Source: Fimbriimonadaceae bacterium
GTDB taxonomy: Bacteria; Armatimonadota; Fimbriimonadia; Fimbriimonadales; Fimbriimonadaceae
DNA: 6,805 bases
Assembly (NCBI GenBank): GCA_025451715.1
Contig: JANWJY010000124.1
Span: 1 to 6,805, forward strand
Reading direction: 5' to 3'
Part shown: positions 1 through 5,534 of the stretch, piece after piece
How positions within the stretch are numbered: position 1 is the stretch's first letter
How the letters are laid out: the number at the start of each line of letters is the position of its first letter
Notes under the pieces: model-generated
Database searches by the model: none
Told to the model about the DNA's origin: nothing
Seen by the model: only the letters and a program-made list of their open reading frames with translations
Program-made: the position numbers and the translations under genes

Positions 1-278
1 AGCAGGGGCATGTTGCTGTGGTCGCCCTTGCCGTAGTAGTCGAGCGAGAGCACGAAAGCGGTGTCGAAGTCGTCCGGCGTGCGGGCGTAGTTCAGGTCCT
101 TGAGCTTGTAGTCGATCCCGATGCCGAACCAGGTCTTGCCTTCGGCCTTGGCCGAGGCCGCCGAGGGGAAGAACATGCCGCCGCGCAGCGAGATGCCCTG
201 CGGCTTGCCGTACTGTGCGTTCGCGACCGTCGCCATTCCTAGCGTCGCGAAGATTCCGATCAAAACGAGCTTTTTCAT
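1..278 (-). CDS. Exported, probably outer-membrane beta-barrel-like protein (N-terminal part; gene runs off the left edge)
   Basis: The minus strand reads ATG at 278 and stays open for 92 codons to the window edge, so the C-terminus is missing. The product begins MKKLVLIGIF, followed by a hydrophobic stretch and an A-N-A signal peptidase I-type site near residue 21, with mature Gln22. The mature part has alternating hydrophobic/aromatic strands (SLRGGMFFP, TWFGIGIDYKL, AFVLSLDYYG) separated by polar loops. This is typical of small outer-membrane barrels, but no specific family is recognisable. A good ribosome site (AAAGGA about 9 bases upstream) supports the start. GC and codon use match the chromosomal flank. 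The M20 peptidase lies upstream on the same strand, but the roughly 190-base gap with hairpins and a promoter candidate suggests separate transcription. Export is well supported; the barrel assignment is inference from a fragment. Confidence 0.75.
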   Translation of the reverse strand, partial: MKKLVLIGIFATLGMATVANAQYGKPQGISLRGGMFFPSAASAKAEGKTWFGIGIDYKLKDLNYARTPDDFDTAFVLSLDYYGKGDHSNMPL

Positions 279-321
279 CCGTGATGTCCTTTGTAGCGCC
301 GCTATCTGCGGCTTAGTACAA

Positions 322-330
322 ATACTAGCA
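322..330 (-). promoter_or_regulatory. Candidate extended -10 promoter for the exported protein
   Basis: On the minus strand TGC-TAGTAT reads as an extended -10 element (TGn plus a 4/6 hexamer). It would start transcription near 315, leaving a leader of about 37 bases before the ATG at 278. No convincing -35 hexamer lies at the usual distance, so this is a weak prediction. Confidence 0.3.
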
Positions 331-381
331 CGGACCGAGGGGAGTGGGTGGTTCCCATTTCCCAACACGTTTGCCACATCG

Positions 382-407
382 GGGAGGGTGTCAGTCCTCT
401 GACACCG
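382..407 (+). repeat. REP-like hairpin element, copy A
   Basis: The element is a GGGAG head, then a perfect 8-bp stem (GGTGTCAG / CTGACACC) closed by a TCCT loop, then a final G. The architecture is the same as the elements at 420-445, 6662-6687 and 6720-6745. A short conserved G-rich head before a palindrome is characteristic of REP sequences mobilised by RAYT transposases; no RAYT gene is in this window. It lies between the M20 gene and the exported-protein gene and pairs with copy B in opposite orientation, like a BIME. The hairpin could also help end or stabilise the peptidase transcript, though no U-tract follows. Confidence 0.7.
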
Positions 408-419
408 CGGTTTCGTTAA

Positions 420-445
420 CGGTGCCGCAGGAGCGGCACCCTCCC
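420..445 (-). repeat. REP-like hairpin element, copy B (inverted relative to A)
   Basis: Read on the minus strand it is GGGAG, then a perfect 8-bp stem (GGTGCCGC / GCGGCACC) around TCCT, then G. Compared with copy A, three stem positions differ and each change is matched on the other arm, so pairing is conserved. It sits 23 bases beyond the M20 stop codon and is the first structure the peptidase transcript would form. Twelve bases separate it from copy A. The core AGCGGCACCCT (plus strand, 432-442) recurs at 446-456, which may be a remnant of a further unit. Confidence 0.7.
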
Positions 446-452
446 AGCGGCA

Positions 453-473
453 CCCTAAACCCTGAACCCTAGA
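453..473 (-). repeat. Three tandem heptamers of telomere-like sequence
   Basis: On the minus strand three consecutive 7-mers read TCTAGGG, TTCAGGG, TTTAGGG, each one or two changes from the plant-type telomere unit. The first provides the TAG stop of the M20 peptidase gene. With only three imperfect units this may be chance or slippage; no telomere function is implied. Confidence 0.45.
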
Positions 474-1590
474 CCCCCGCAACGTCCCCCAGGATCGCCA
501 CCACCAGCCGCGTCGTGTCGACCAAATCCCGCCGCGAGACGTTCTCGTCGTGCGTGTGGATCTTGTCCATCCCCGTCGCGATCACGATCGAGGGCACGCC
601 CTTGGTGTTGAACACGTTCGCGTCGCTGCCCCCCAGCGTCGTCCGCAGCTCGCCCGAAAAACCCAACGAACGGGACCCCGCCACGGCGTGCCGCACCACC
701 TCGGCGTCCGGTGGGATCGTGTACGACGTGTAGTGCCGGCGGTGGTCGATCACCACGGTCGCCCCCCGCTCGTGCGCCGCCCGCTCGAACTCCTTGATCA
801 TGTGGTCCACCTGCGTGTCGAGCATCTCGACGCTCGTGGACCGCGCCTCGCCGCGGAGCTTGACGATCGCCGGCACCACGTTCACCGCCGTCCCGCCCTG
901 GATCAGCCCGAAGTTCGCTGTCGTTTCCGGATCAATGCGGCCCAGTCGCATCCGGCTGATCGCGTCGGCGGCGACCTCGAGCGCGCTGACCCCGTCCTCG
1001 GGGTTCTTGCCGCTGTGCGCGGGCTTGCCGTGGATCACCACGTCGATCTTGTCGTGCGTCGCGGTACGGGTCACGAACGAACCGACCGGCGGGCCCGTGT
1101 CCAGCACGTACCCGAAGTCCAGACCGAGCGAAGCAATGTCCAGCTCGTGCGCGCCGAGCAGCCCGATCTCTTCGGCCAGAGTAAACAGCAGCACGACGTC
1201 GCCGCGCGGCGCGTCGTCCTCGATCATCGAGTGGAGCGCCTCGATCGCGGGCGCCATCCCGGCCTTGTCGTCCGCGCCGAGGATCGTGTCGGACGCGCTG
1301 TAGAACACGCCGTTGCGCTCCTCGATCACGAGCCCCTCGGTCGGCTCGACGGTGTCGAAGTGCGCGCTGAGGAAGACCCTTGGGGCGTTGGGGACGTTGC
1401 CCTTGAGCGTCGCGATGACGTTGTTCGCGTTGCTGCCGAGCTTCTTGCCCGCGTCGTCTTCTCTGACCTCCAGCCCGATCTCTGTGAGGTAGCCCTTGAC
1501 GAAGTCCACGCTCTCCCGCTCCTTCAGCGCGGGGGCATTGATGAGGCAGAGCTTCTTGAACAGGGATACCAGCCGATCCTCGTTGATCAT
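469..1590 (-). CDS. M20 family zinc metallopeptidase, peptidase T-like (tripeptidase/aminopeptidase type)
   Basis: This is a cytoplasmic exopeptidase of the M20 clan, expected to release N-terminal residues from short peptides using two zinc ions. The visible ligands and catalytic residues fit the family: H77 and D79 in SAHFDTVEP, D107 in LGADDKAG, the E140-E141 pair in TLAEEIGLLG, D164 in VLDTG, and H347 in IHTHDEN. The lid/dimerisation domain lies at roughly residues 180-290, starting around HDKIDVVIHGKPAHSGK. GADDKAG and the C-terminal IHTHDEN point to the PepT-like branch rather than DapE or ArgE. The 373-residue length is usual for PepT-like proteins and shorter than E. coli PepT. There is no signal peptide. 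ATG at 1590 is the family-consistent start, although no strong Shine-Dalgarno precedes it. The gene is monocistronic by appearance, GC-rich like the flank and intact. Exact substrate cannot be read from sequence. Confidence 0.93.
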   Translation of the reverse strand: MINEDRLVSLFKKLCLINAPALKERESVDFVKGYLTEIGLEVREDDAGKKLGSNANNVIATLKGNVPNAPRVFLSAHFDTVEPTEGLVIEERNGVFYSASDTILGADDKAGMAPAIEALHSMIEDDAPRGDVVLLFTLAEEIGLLGAHELDIASLGLDFGYVLDTGPPVGSFVTRTATHDKIDVVIHGKPAHSGKNPEDGVSALEVAADAISRMRLGRIDPETTANFGLIQGGTAVNVVPAIVKLRGEARSTSVEMLDTQVDHMIKEFERAAHERGATVVIDHRRHYTSYTIPPDAEVVRHAVAGSRSLGFSGELRTTLGGSDANVFNTKGVPSIVIATGMDKIHTHDENVSRRDLVDTTRLVVAILGDVAGV

Positions 1591-1612
1591 CGAGCCACAA
1601 GTGTAGCCGCAT

Positions 1613-1692
1613 CCCCTCTCCCGCGAACGCGGCGGAGGGTTAGGGAGGGGGCTCCCATTCCCTCTCCCTTGGGAGAGGGCTAGGGAGAGGGT
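1613..1692. repeat. Two tandem diverged C/G-rich palindromic repeat units
   Basis: Both units share the plan CCCTCTCCC, a variable hairpin tip, GAGGG, then a TAGGGAG-type tail. Unit 1 (about 1613-1650) has a CCGCG-AA-CGCGG tip. Unit 2 (about 1660-1692) is a perfect CCCTCTCCC/GGGAGAGGG inverted repeat with a TT loop. Similar CCCTCTCC...GGAGAGGG hairpins are, to my memory, common intergenic repeats in many bacterial genomes. They lie just upstream of the M20 start, in the gap between divergent genes. Function unknown; they are distinct from the GGGAG/TCCT family. Confidence 0.6.
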
Positions 1693-1808
1693 GCGAAACC
1701 ATGACAGTCCCTTCCACTCCGCTCTCCCCTCTCCGCTTTCAGCTCTCAGCTCTCACTAAGACCCACCCCAAATTTGAACCCAAAAATAGGTCTAAAACGC
1801 CAAAAACC
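1693..1808. other. Intergenic stretch with a pyrimidine-rich tract and spaced A-tracts
   Basis: No gene is supported here. Positions about 1709-1755 are almost all C/T on the plus strand, with a short direct repeat of TCAGCTC around 1739-1752. From 1770 to 1806 four A-tracts (near 1770, 1782, 1794, 1802) recur at 8-12 base spacing directly upstream of the -35 at 1809. That placement resembles an UP element or intrinsically bent DNA supporting the downstream promoter; this is inference. Confidence 0.4.
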
Positions 1809-1837
1809 TTGTCAAATCCGCCACCCACAGGTATAAT
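1809..1837 (+). promoter_or_regulatory. Near-consensus sigma70-type promoter for the DUF91 nuclease
   Basis: TTGTCA (1809-1814, 5/6 match) is followed after exactly 17 bases by a perfect TATAAT (1832-1837). Transcription would start near 1844, giving a leader of about 60 bases before the ATG at 1907. This is the best promoter in the window by inspection, and A-tracts precede it. Confidence 0.75.
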
Positions 1838-1850
1838 AAGGCCACCAATA

Positions 1851-1869
1851 AGCGGACACCGAGTCCGCT
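1851..1869 (+). promoter_or_regulatory. Leader hairpin or operator-like inverted repeat
   Basis: AGCGGAC (1851-1857) and GTCCGCT (1863-1869) form a perfect 7-bp stem with loop ACCGA. It starts about 7 bases after the predicted transcription start, so it could be an RNA hairpin at the mRNA 5' end or a DNA operator just downstream of the promoter. No known family is recognised. Confidence 0.45.
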
Positions 1870-1906
1870 GCCGCGCCAAGACCCAAGGGCGCAAGAAACC
1901 ACAGCA

Positions 1907-2383
1907 ATGCATGACCCAATCCTGCGCCTCAGCGCATCGCAACAACTTCCCATCGCCCACTTCGAGAAGGAAGAGCAGATGAAGCTCCACTTCGCGAAGA
2001 ACCTCCACCTGATCGAGCCCGGCCTCACCCTCTACGAAGAGGACGGGATCACAGGAACCGAAGTCCCCTGCCGCGTCACCAACTGGGGACGACAAGGCAG
2101 CATCGACATCCTCGCCGTCGACGAAAGGGAAACGATCGTCGTCATCGAGTGCAAGATGAACTACGGCGACGCCGCCGCGTTCGGCCAGGTCCTCGGATAC
2201 ATGGCTTGGATCAGGTCCCGTCTCATCTCCCTCGGCCGCTCGCCCGAAGAGATCAACGTGCGCGGAATCATCATCGCAAAACGCGCCAACCCCATCCTCC
2301 GACTCGTGATGAAAGAACTCTCCACCTCCAACATCACCGTCTTCGAATACGAAGACGCCCTCAACCTCACCAAAGTCGGCTGA
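1907..2383 (+). CDS. Stand-alone NucS C-terminal-type (DUF91) PD-(D/E)XK endonuclease domain protein
   Basis: The 158-residue product is essentially one nuclease domain. Residues 21-40 hold a Glu-rich helix running into NLHLIEPGL. D67 sits in GSIDILAVD, E81 and K83 in VVIECKM, and Q94 in FGQVLGYMAW. The D...ExK core followed by a Gln-containing helix is the layout of the NucS/EndoMS C-terminal catalytic domain. The N-terminal DNA-binding domain of full NucS (total about 230-250 residues) is absent, so mismatch cleavage should not be assumed. The upstream ATG is preferred because the conserved Glu helix precedes Met25. However, Met25 has the better Shine-Dalgarno-like sequence (GGAAGAG), and the first ATG has none. 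Codons end mostly in G/C, as in the flanking host genes and unlike the island genes. It is a single-gene unit with its own strong promoter. The role is probably DNA repair or defence; which is unknown. Confidence 0.82.
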   Translation: MHDPILRLSASQQLPIAHFEKEEQMKLHFAKNLHLIEPGLTLYEEDGITGTEVPCRVTNWGRQGSIDILAVDERETIVVIECKMNYGDAAAFGQVLGYMAWIRSRLISLGRSPEEINVRGIIIAKRANPILRLVMKELSTSNITVFEYEDALNLTKVG

Positions 2384-2418
2384 CCATGCACGCTTCCGCG
2401 CCATACCGAACAACTATT

Positions 2419-2433
2419 GCCCACGATGTGGGC
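2419..2433. terminator. Weak hairpin between convergent genes
   Basis: GCCCAC-GAT-GTGGGC is a perfect 6-bp stem with a 3-base loop in the 85-base gap between the converging nuclease and XRE-peptidase genes. No T-run follows on either strand, so Rho-independent termination is doubtful; it may simply be a transcript 3' end structure. Confidence 0.3.
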
Positions 2434-2468
2434 TTCACACCCACTCGCCCGCCTGTGGGGTCAGACGG

Positions 2469-3542
2469 TCAATCGAAAAGTGCCAGTGACGTCGCCGGAA
2501 TCATCTCGCCCAGCAGCTTCTCAGGCACACCGCATTCTTCCGCGATGTTCGCGATCGAAAACCCTTTGGATTCGGCGACATCAATAAACTTTGTGTGAAT
2601 AGCGCTCGTGTCCGGCATGATCCATATCGGTTCTGGTGCGCGGCGATACCCTAGGAACGCAAACTTCTTGAACGCATGCGAATACGCGGAGTCGCTGATA
2701 GCTCCATTATCATGCATGTGCTTGACCATTGCCTGCATCGACATTCGCCATCGTCCCCTAAGCTTTCCTAAGGCGTCTAAGTCAACGACGGAAGGTGCTT
2801 CGCGCTTGAAGGTTTCCCAAGGAGCTAGAAACTCATTCGCAAACCCGAAGGCCATTGCCTCAAAAAGATCGCTGCGAGCATCAAGTGCAAGTTCCCGATG
2901 CAGGACAAGGTGCGCAACCTCATGAGCGGCGTCAAGCCTCACCCTCGCCGGATCTTGCGTTTCTTGGTTTAGGAAAACATAGGGCGTTTCAGCAATCCAA
3001 CACGCGAATCCGTCGAGATGTTCGACCGCCTCGCGAACGAAGAAAACGCGGATACCCCTCGACTCCAGAAGGCTTAGCACATTCGTAATCGGTCCCCATC
3101 CGATTCCCCATTCCTCCCGCAGTCGCCTCGCTGTACTCGCACCTAAAGTCCTTGCATCCTGCGTGTTGCCTACATTCTCCATCGGAATGTTCAATAGATC
3201 AACGCGAGGATAACGCACAAACTGCGCAATCAAAGGAGCAAGTCGCGTGTGCGCGATCGCAGCATAGAATCTCGCCTTGTCGCGAACAGAAGCTGGGCAT
3301 GCTGACCTCTTCCTAAACGAAATATGACCCTCCGGTGCTGACCACTCAATTGATGGATCGAAGAATGCGAGCGGTAGGCCAGTCTGTTGAGCGAGAACGG
3401 ATGCTAGCGGCACGAAATCTCGTTCGCCTTTCTCCAGTCCGGAGACGAACGGCTGTGATCTACCAATGCGGCGTGCGAGTTCGGTTTGCGTTACTCCCGC
3501 ATAACCGCGCGCGAGGGTGACCGGGTTTAGGTTTGCTGCCAA
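2469..3542 (-). CDS. XRE-family HTH regulator fused to an ImmA/IrrE (M78-like) zinc metallopeptidase domain
   Basis: The 357-residue protein begins with an XRE helix-turn-helix (about residues 7-60; TQTELARRIGRSQPFVSGLEKGER). A linker follows, then an ImmA/IrrE peptidase domain. The zinc motif is HEVAH (H207, E208, H211) in LDAAHEVAHLVLHRE, and E237 in FANEFLAP is the probable third ligand. The active site therefore looks intact. Characterised relatives (ImmA of ICEBs1, IrrE of Deinococcus) cleave or inactivate a repressor; here repressor and protease domains share one chain. The C-terminal ~120 residues are a less conserved segment. The start is TTG at 3542, directly after the TGA of the upstream gene and in the same frame. 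A strong AAGGGG site 8 bases upstream supports reinitiation there. The domain assignments are firm. Its role could be R-M regulator, antitoxin or defence sensor. Confidence 0.88.
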   Translation of the reverse strand: MAANLNPVTLARGYAGVTQTELARRIGRSQPFVSGLEKGERDFVPLASVLAQQTGLPLAFFDPSIEWSAPEGHISFRKRSACPASVRDKARFYAAIAHTRLAPLIAQFVRYPRVDLLNIPMENVGNTQDARTLGASTARRLREEWGIGWGPITNVLSLLESRGIRVFFVREAVEHLDGFACWIAETPYVFLNQETQDPARVRLDAAHEVAHLVLHRELALDARSDLFEAMAFGFANEFLAPWETFKREAPSVVDLDALGKLRGRWRMSMQAMVKHMHDNGAISDSAYSHAFKKFAFLGYRRAPEPIWIMPDTSAIHTKFIDVAESKGFSIANIAEECGVPEKLLGEMIPATSLALFD

Positions 3543-4148
3543 TCACTCGACCCCTTCAGGTGTGAACGGTGGTTCGAATGCAGCAACATGCTCAAACGGA
3601 TCCGATTCCGTCACGATGTACCGCTCATAGTGCTTGATGAGAGCGGACTTCAGTTGGTCGCGGTACGGTTGCTCGCCAGAGATGAGATGCAATTCATGGG
3701 CCTCACCATCCTCTTCATCCCGCTTGATGATCGCTAATCCGTACAGTTGAAGTTCGCTCGATGCCTGAGTCGGTACCTCGTCGAACTCAAGTTCGAACTT
3801 CATCTGCCAGCCTTCGCGCGAATATTGCTCGTCGCCCTTGGGGTGAATCCTGTAGTTTCCCTCTGCGTCAATCGTGCCGAAGTACAGCGGAAAGGCCAGA
3901 ACCTCGTTATCCCAAACTATGGCGAGATGATTCTGGGTTTCACTTGGTCGAATGATCTGGACTCGGCCCTCATGGCCCAACTCCTTGTTAGCGAGGTCGA
4001 TCCAGGTCGTTCGCTCCCAGGGGCCGATTTGACATGGGGCGATAATGGCTGAGAGACCCCGAGCAGCGTTGCGAGCCAAACGACGGGTTCCGACGACCTT
4101 CCGTAGTTCTGACCGGAAGGGAGACAAACGGGTTTCAAGTTCAATCAT
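3543..4148 (-). CDS. Unrecognised 201-residue protein co-encoded with the XRE-ImmA/IrrE protein
   Basis: I do not recognise a family. The product is soluble, with no signal peptide or membrane segment. It has a basic N-terminal region (residues 1-33, with an RKVVGTRRLARNAARG stretch) and a mixed alpha/beta middle rich in W, Y, F and acidic residues (about 65-160). A helical segment (YRDQLKSALIKHYERYIV) precedes a proline-rich end. The start is ATG at 4148, just downstream of a promoter/operator-like palindrome. Its TGA abuts the TTG of the downstream XRE-peptidase in the same frame, so the two are certainly one operon and one stop codon short of a fusion. Base composition matches the island. 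It could be the peptidase's substrate or partner, for example a toxin or effector that the XRE-ImmA protein controls. I recall the RosmerTA arrangement as comparable, but homology is untested. Confidence 0.72.
   Translation of the reverse strand: MIELETRLSPFRSELRKVVGTRRLARNAARGLSAIIAPCQIGPWERTTWIDLANKELGHEGRVQIIRPSETQNHLAIVWDNEVLAFPLYFGTIDAEGNYRIHPKGDEQYSREGWQMKFELEFDEVPTQASSELQLYGLAIIKRDEEDGEAHELHLISGEQPYRDQLKSALIKHYERYIVTESDPFEHVAAFEPPFTPEGVE
3551..3556 (-). promoter_or_regulatory. Ribosome binding site that supports the TTG start of the XRE-peptidase
   Basis: AAGGGG lies 8 bases before TTG 3542 and inside the last codons of the upstream gene. Because the preceding codon is an in-frame TGA, translation must restart here. 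This site plus the zero-base gap points to tight translational coupling of the two proteins. Confidence 0.65.
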
Positions 4149-4151
4149 TGT

Positions 4152-4184
4152 TATAATCTCACGACGTTTCGTCGTCGTATTATA
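4152..4184 (-). promoter_or_regulatory. Leftward promoter -10 embedded in a 33-bp interrupted palindrome (candidate operator)
   Basis: The plus strand reads TATAAT-N3-ACGACG-N3-CGTCGT-N3-ATTATA with perfect mirror complementarity in both arm pairs. The right arm is a perfect minus-strand TATAAT (4184-4179), which would start leftward transcription near 4172, inside the inner palindrome (4161-4175). The left arm is a plus-strand TATAAT. Neither has a clear -35 at 16-18 bases. A dimeric repressor bound here would occlude the promoter, so autoregulation by the XRE protein encoded in this operon is the obvious inference. Confidence 0.6.
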
Positions 4185-4304
4185 TCTTGCAGACGTCCTC
4201 TGTACCCCTAAAAGTCGCTCTTCAAGCTAGGAAAGCCGGAAAATGGCTACCAGAGGCTGTGGAAAGATGACGGAGATTGAGCCTAGGAACCCGACGCCTT
4301 CACG

Positions 4305-4313
4305 TGTTACAAT
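4305..4313 (+). promoter_or_regulatory. Candidate extended -10 promoter for the methyltransferase operon
   Basis: TGT-TACAAT is an extended -10 element with a 5/6 hexamer. The predicted start is near 4320, leaving a leader of about 22 bases before ATG 4342. No good -35 is seen at the standard distance, as is usual for extended -10 promoters. Confidence 0.5.
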
Positions 4314-4315
4314 CC

Positions 4316-4329
4316 GTCTGCTAGTAGAC
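4316..4329 (+). promoter_or_regulatory. Near-palindrome covering the predicted methyltransferase transcription start
   Basis: GTCT-G-CTAG-T-AGAC is symmetrical apart from one mismatched pair (G4320 opposite T4325). It begins 3 bases after the -10 hexamer, where a bound repressor would block transcription, as at operators of R-M control proteins. Its sequence differs from the palindrome at 4161-4175, so a different protein or a relaxed half-site would be needed. Confidence 0.4.
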
Positions 4330-4341
4330 GCATGAGTACCT

Positions 4342-5532
4342 ATGAGTGCCAGATCGATTAGCTTCTTTTCGGGTGCCCTCGGCCTCGATCTTGGCCTTGA
4401 GCAAGCCGGGTTTAAGTGTCTCGCTGCGAACGAGATTGACCCCCGCGCCTGTGAGACGATTCGACTTAACAGACCCAAACTCAAACTCTACGACGGCGAC
4501 ATGCGTCAGCTGAGTGCTGAGCAGATCCTGTCCGATCTGCGACTGTCGTACGGAGACATCGATCTGGTCGTTGGTGGCCCTCCCTGCCAAGCCTTTTCCA
4601 CCGCGGGCAAGAGACGTTCGCTGGACGACAACCGTGGAAACTTAGTCTTACACTTCTTGAATGTCGCGATTGGACTTAGTCCGCAATGGATCGTTCTCGA
4701 GAATGTTCGCGGACTCTTGTCCGCACCGATCCGACACCGACCACATATCGAACGCGGGCGCGGCCATGCACCTCTTGCCCCAGACGAACTGCCCGGCGGT
4801 GCCTTGGCGCGCGTCGTTACGATCCTCGAAGATGCAGGCTATCTCGTGTCGTTTTGCCTCTATGACGCCGCCAACTTTGGTGTGCCCCAAAGAAGGGAAC
4901 GCCTCATTCTCATTGCAAATCGTGACGACGTACCGGTCTCCTATTTGCAGCCGACCCATACCATTGACGAGTGGGGCACATTTCAAGCGGCAGTCAAAGG
5001 ACTACGACGGAAGCAAGAGTTCATTCCATTGCGAGACGCTCAGCTGAAGTACTTGCCCCTCGTCGGCCCTGGAGAAAATTGGCGAGTGTTGCCTCCGCGC
5101 GTGCAAAAAATCGCGTTGGGAAAGGCTTACTTGGCGGGCGGGGGCCGTGTTGGCTTCTTTCGTCGGGTCGCATGGGATTCCCCTTCGCCCACTCTCGTCA
5201 CATCTCCAACTATGCCAGCGACCCTGCTCGCACATCCCAGGGAGCTTCGCCCCTTGAGCGTGGAAGAATACAAGCGCCTTCAGGGCTTTCCCGATGACTG
5301 GGAAGTTGCCGGGAGCACGACACAGAAGTACCGCCAGCTGGGCAACGCGGTGCCCATCGGACTGGCAAAGCACTTGGGTCACCACCTTCTGAATGGCCCT
5401 AAGGAGCACACTCGCGTCGTAACAACGCGTCAGTTGGTGACCAGCCGGTACTCATTCACTAGCGACCGGGAGTGGCGCGTCCAGTACGCAAGCGCAATTG
5501 AGCGGTCTCGCGAGCTATGCTTCTCTGACTAG
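4342..5532 (+). CDS. Type II DNA (cytosine-5-)-methyltransferase (Dcm/M.HhaI family)
   Basis: This enzyme transfers a methyl group from S-adenosylmethionine to C5 of cytosine in a specific DNA site, protecting host DNA from the nuclease encoded next. The family motifs appear in order: motif I FFSGALGLDLGLEQAG (8-23, SAM binding), motif IV GGPPCQAFSTAG with catalytic C82, motif VI ENVRG (E120), motif VIII PQRRERLI (182-189), motif IX region SPTLVTSP (282-289), and motif X GNAVP (334-338). The target recognition region falls at about 195-275. A 25-residue insert (about 130-155) between motifs VI and VIII and a roughly 50-residue tail after motif X extend the protein to 396 residues. ATG 4342 is forced by an in-frame TGA at 4333-4335. 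It lacks a clear Shine-Dalgarno and overlaps a 9-codon ORF (4332-4361). The recognition site cannot be read from sequence. Confidence 0.95.
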   Translation: MSARSISFFSGALGLDLGLEQAGFKCLAANEIDPRACETIRLNRPKLKLYDGDMRQLSAEQILSDLRLSYGDIDLVVGGPPCQAFSTAGKRRSLDDNRGNLVLHFLNVAIGLSPQWIVLENVRGLLSAPIRHRPHIERGRGHAPLAPDELPGGALARVVTILEDAGYLVSFCLYDAANFGVPQRRERLILIANRDDVPVSYLQPTHTIDEWGTFQAAVKGLRRKQEFIPLRDAQLKYLPLVGPGENWRVLPPRVQKIALGKAYLAGGGRVGFFRRVAWDSPSPTLVTSPTMPATLLAHPRELRPLSVEEYKRLQGFPDDWEVAGSTTQKYRQLGNAVPIGLAKHLGHHLLNGPKEHTRVVTTRQLVTSRYSFTSDREWRVQYASAIERSRELCFSD

Positions 5533-5534
5533 AG

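Noticed and set aside
550..1683. Long plus-strand open frame (377 codons) over the M20 gene
   Set aside because: It is antisense to a clear peptidase, and its product is rich in R, H, V and D with no domain, as expected for the mirror frame of a GC-rich gene.
1787..1815. Perfect TTGACA on the minus strand as a promoter for the M20 gene
   Set aside because: At 16-18 bases the -10 would be GACCTA-like, a poor match; the hexamer merely overlaps the plus-strand -35.
1701..1982. 93-codon plus-strand frame upstream of the DUF91 gene
   Set aside because: It spans the pyrimidine tract and promoter, has a low-complexity product and runs out of frame into the nuclease gene.
1739..2413. Minus-strand open frame of 224 codons over the DUF91 gene
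   Set aside because: It is the complement of a gene with intact nuclease motifs and a strong plus-strand promoter; the product is acidic and featureless.
2419..2433. Rho-independent terminator between convergent genes
   Set aside because: The hairpin is real but short and has no T-run on either strand, so it is listed only as a weak candidate.
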